From the NCBI RefSeq assembly GCF_005239225.2, contig NC_133284.1, positions 31,668,339 through 31,732,338 on the forward strand: a stretch of DNA of 64,000 nt. The letters run 5' to 3'. The notes beneath the pieces were generated by a model. It saw nothing but the letters and a program-made list of their open reading frames with translations, did not search any database and was not told the DNA's origin. Below, piece after piece: positions 62,401 through 64,000 of this stretch; within the stretch, counting starts at the first letter, position 1; every line of letters starts with the position of its first letter. This DNA comes from Populus alba. Lineage: Eukaryota > Streptophyta > Magnoliopsida > Malpighiales > Salicaceae. A program made the translations under genes and the position numbers.

Positions 62401-64000
62401 CAAATTAAAACTCACCCTCTAACGCTCCTAAATCTCTTGCCATCTAATGTCCCGACAGAGGAAATATTACCAGCCTGGAAATGAAGGGCATAAACATACA
62501 CAGATCATTGACCATGGGCCATAAATTACTGACCATGTGTTACGGGTGTTTTTCGACTAAATTAATTGGTGATACAGTAGTAATTGTTTTTAAAAAACGT
62601 TTTTTATTTAAATAATAACTATCATAATATTAGGTCCAGACGAGCAGCTTGGAGGAATGCTTAGCTGGAAATCTAAGCAAGAACGGGGCCGTATCATGTG
62701 GCCACACTTCAGTGGAAGGTACCGACGCGTACAGATAGTTAACCGTGAGGTGAGTGTGATATCAGGGAGCTAGGCAAGTGAGAGTTGTTGGCATGTCACA
62801 TGGCCACGTCGCTATCTCACGTGGCACCTTCCAGCAAAGCTCCTCCCCACCATTTTTGTCTGGGTTGTCCCTTTCTGCTATTTCGAGGTAGATTCATCAA
62901 CAAGCATCTGATCTCTCCCTTTAATATCTTATTTGAGTCAGCAACAACTTTTAATCAGAGAGTTTAACCGATAATCATTATGCTTAATAAATGCTCTTGG
63001 CAATTACCCCTTCCCCCGTGAACAGACACAAAGATCCCACAGAAATGAACAAACCCTGCTAATCAACAGCTGATCATTTGCAGGTAAAATGACCATCGTG
63101 CACCCGGTCCCATGGGATGGGAAAAGAATTATGGTTATTTTGTGATTAAAACTATATTTTAGGAAGATAAATGGAGATACGAAGAAAAAATGGGACAGGA
63201 AATACAGTGGAGGGGGGGGGGGATTGAAGGAAAGAAAAGAAAATAGGGGGAAAGGATCTGTATTTTCATCCTCTTGTTTGGACGAGGGTGGTGAATGAAG
63301 GGAAATAAAGCATGAAACAAAGGTTCTCAGTTTTGTTTCGTTTCATCTGAAATAGCCGAAATATTTTATACCAATTCAAAAATAGAATAATTTTCATCTC
63401 ATTTCAAATCTTGATTTGTTTTGAATTTTTTCAGCTAAATTCTGTCCAGAATTTTCCGGTTTCATTTTACATGTTCCGTTTTGGTTTTAAAAAATTATTG
63501 AATCAAATTGAACCTAGTTCAATTTAATTAATTAAATCACCCAAGTATAAAAAGCTATTTTTTTCATTACTATTTTCAATAACAATAATATAAAATAATA
63601 ATATTGAAAATTATTATTACTATTTTCATTAATAATGATATTAATTTTTTAAAATTAGATTTATCACTAATATATATGATTTATATTCATGTTTTTTTTT
63701 TTTTCAAGTTTACACTTTTTAGGAATTTGAGCAAAACAATGGATGTTTTAGATCCCATTAGCCTTGATAACATTGACCTAGCTTAATATTTAAAATATTT
63801 GTATTAAAACATTTTAATTTCATAATATTTTGATATTTTGTTTAAGTTGAATTAATTTAAGTTAAAGATTTATTTAATCTTGAATATTTAGAAATATTTT
63901 GAATTTTAAAATTATATTTGTTTGACATTATGTTTGTATTGCGTAATTTATAATTAATTTATTTTGAATTTGAATCATGTTTGTTGAATATATATGTGTG
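59401..64000. other. Repeat-rich tail of the window
   Basis: A GC-rich island at about 59570-59800 (words GGGTGCTCGTGGGGCACC, GGCTCGAGGG, CTGAGCCCA) stands out from AT-rich flanks and has no coding resemblance. Bases 61080-62060 are A-rich low-complexity sequence, and 62270-62410 is a diverged AT-rich repeat. A G tract lies at about 63212-63223. No gene is supported after 59400. Confidence 0.55.
62803..62825. promoter_or_regulatory. Pair of ABRE/G-box-like sites
   Basis: GCCACGTC at 62803-62810 and CACGTGGC at 62818-62825 are both good abscisic-acid response elements, in opposite orientation and 7 bases apart. Further CATGTGGCCAC-like words lie at about 62695. Such pairing is the usual arrangement for bZIP (ABF/AREB) binding. 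The gene they would serve is not identifiable in the window. Confidence 0.45.

Overview
The window is plant nuclear DNA, most likely from a poplar or another member of the Salicaceae. This rests on split genes with GT-AG introns, plant-specific families (NOI/RIN4, SCAB, PPR, early-nodulin-like phytocyanin), long AT-rich spacers, and AT-rich dispersed repeats of a kind I associate with Populus. The species call is inference.

Layout. An intact beta-tubulin gene (1.4-3.8 kb, +) is followed by a 10.5-kb PIF/Harbinger-type DNA transposon (5.59-16.14 kb). It is flanked by TAA duplications and carries, on the minus strand, a DDE transposase with one nonsense codon and a Myb/SANT-like accessory gene. 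A 5'-truncated LINE with a 16-bp target duplication and poly(A) tail is nested in it. Next come an early-nodulin-like phytocyanin gene (18.4-21.0 kb, +), a PPR gene (23.6-25.1 kb, -), the one-exon gene for SF3B subunit 6/p14 (30.8-31.2 kb, -), and a three-exon NOI/RIN4-family gene (33.6-35.4 kb, +) whose first intron holds an 868-bp Tourist-like element. A repeat-rich stretch (35.5-41 kb) leads to the last two exons of a dihydropyrimidinase gene (41.1-43.3 kb, -), broken inside the preceding exon where LTR-like sequence begins. A 500-N gap follows, then a 12-exon SCAB actin-binding protein gene (46.6-52.6 kb, -) whose exons carry several apparent single-base indels in homopolymers. A GT2-like type II membrane glycosyltransferase gene (56.9-59.4 kb, +) follows, then a repeat-rich tail containing a pair of ABRE-like sites near 62.8 kb.

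The host genes are unrelated housekeeping or plant-specific loci and form no operon or cluster. From memory, beta-tubulin, SF3B6/p14, dihydropyrimidinase and the glycosyltransferase lie close together in Arabidopsis (around AT5G12190-AT5G12260), so the segment probably keeps part of an ancestral block expanded by transposons.

No wholly new biological system was identified. The most informative observations are the nested transposon, the broken dihydropyrimidinase gene, the clustered indels in SCAB, the tiny-exon NOI gene, and a possible decayed cysteine-rich peptide gene near 28.6-29.2 kb.
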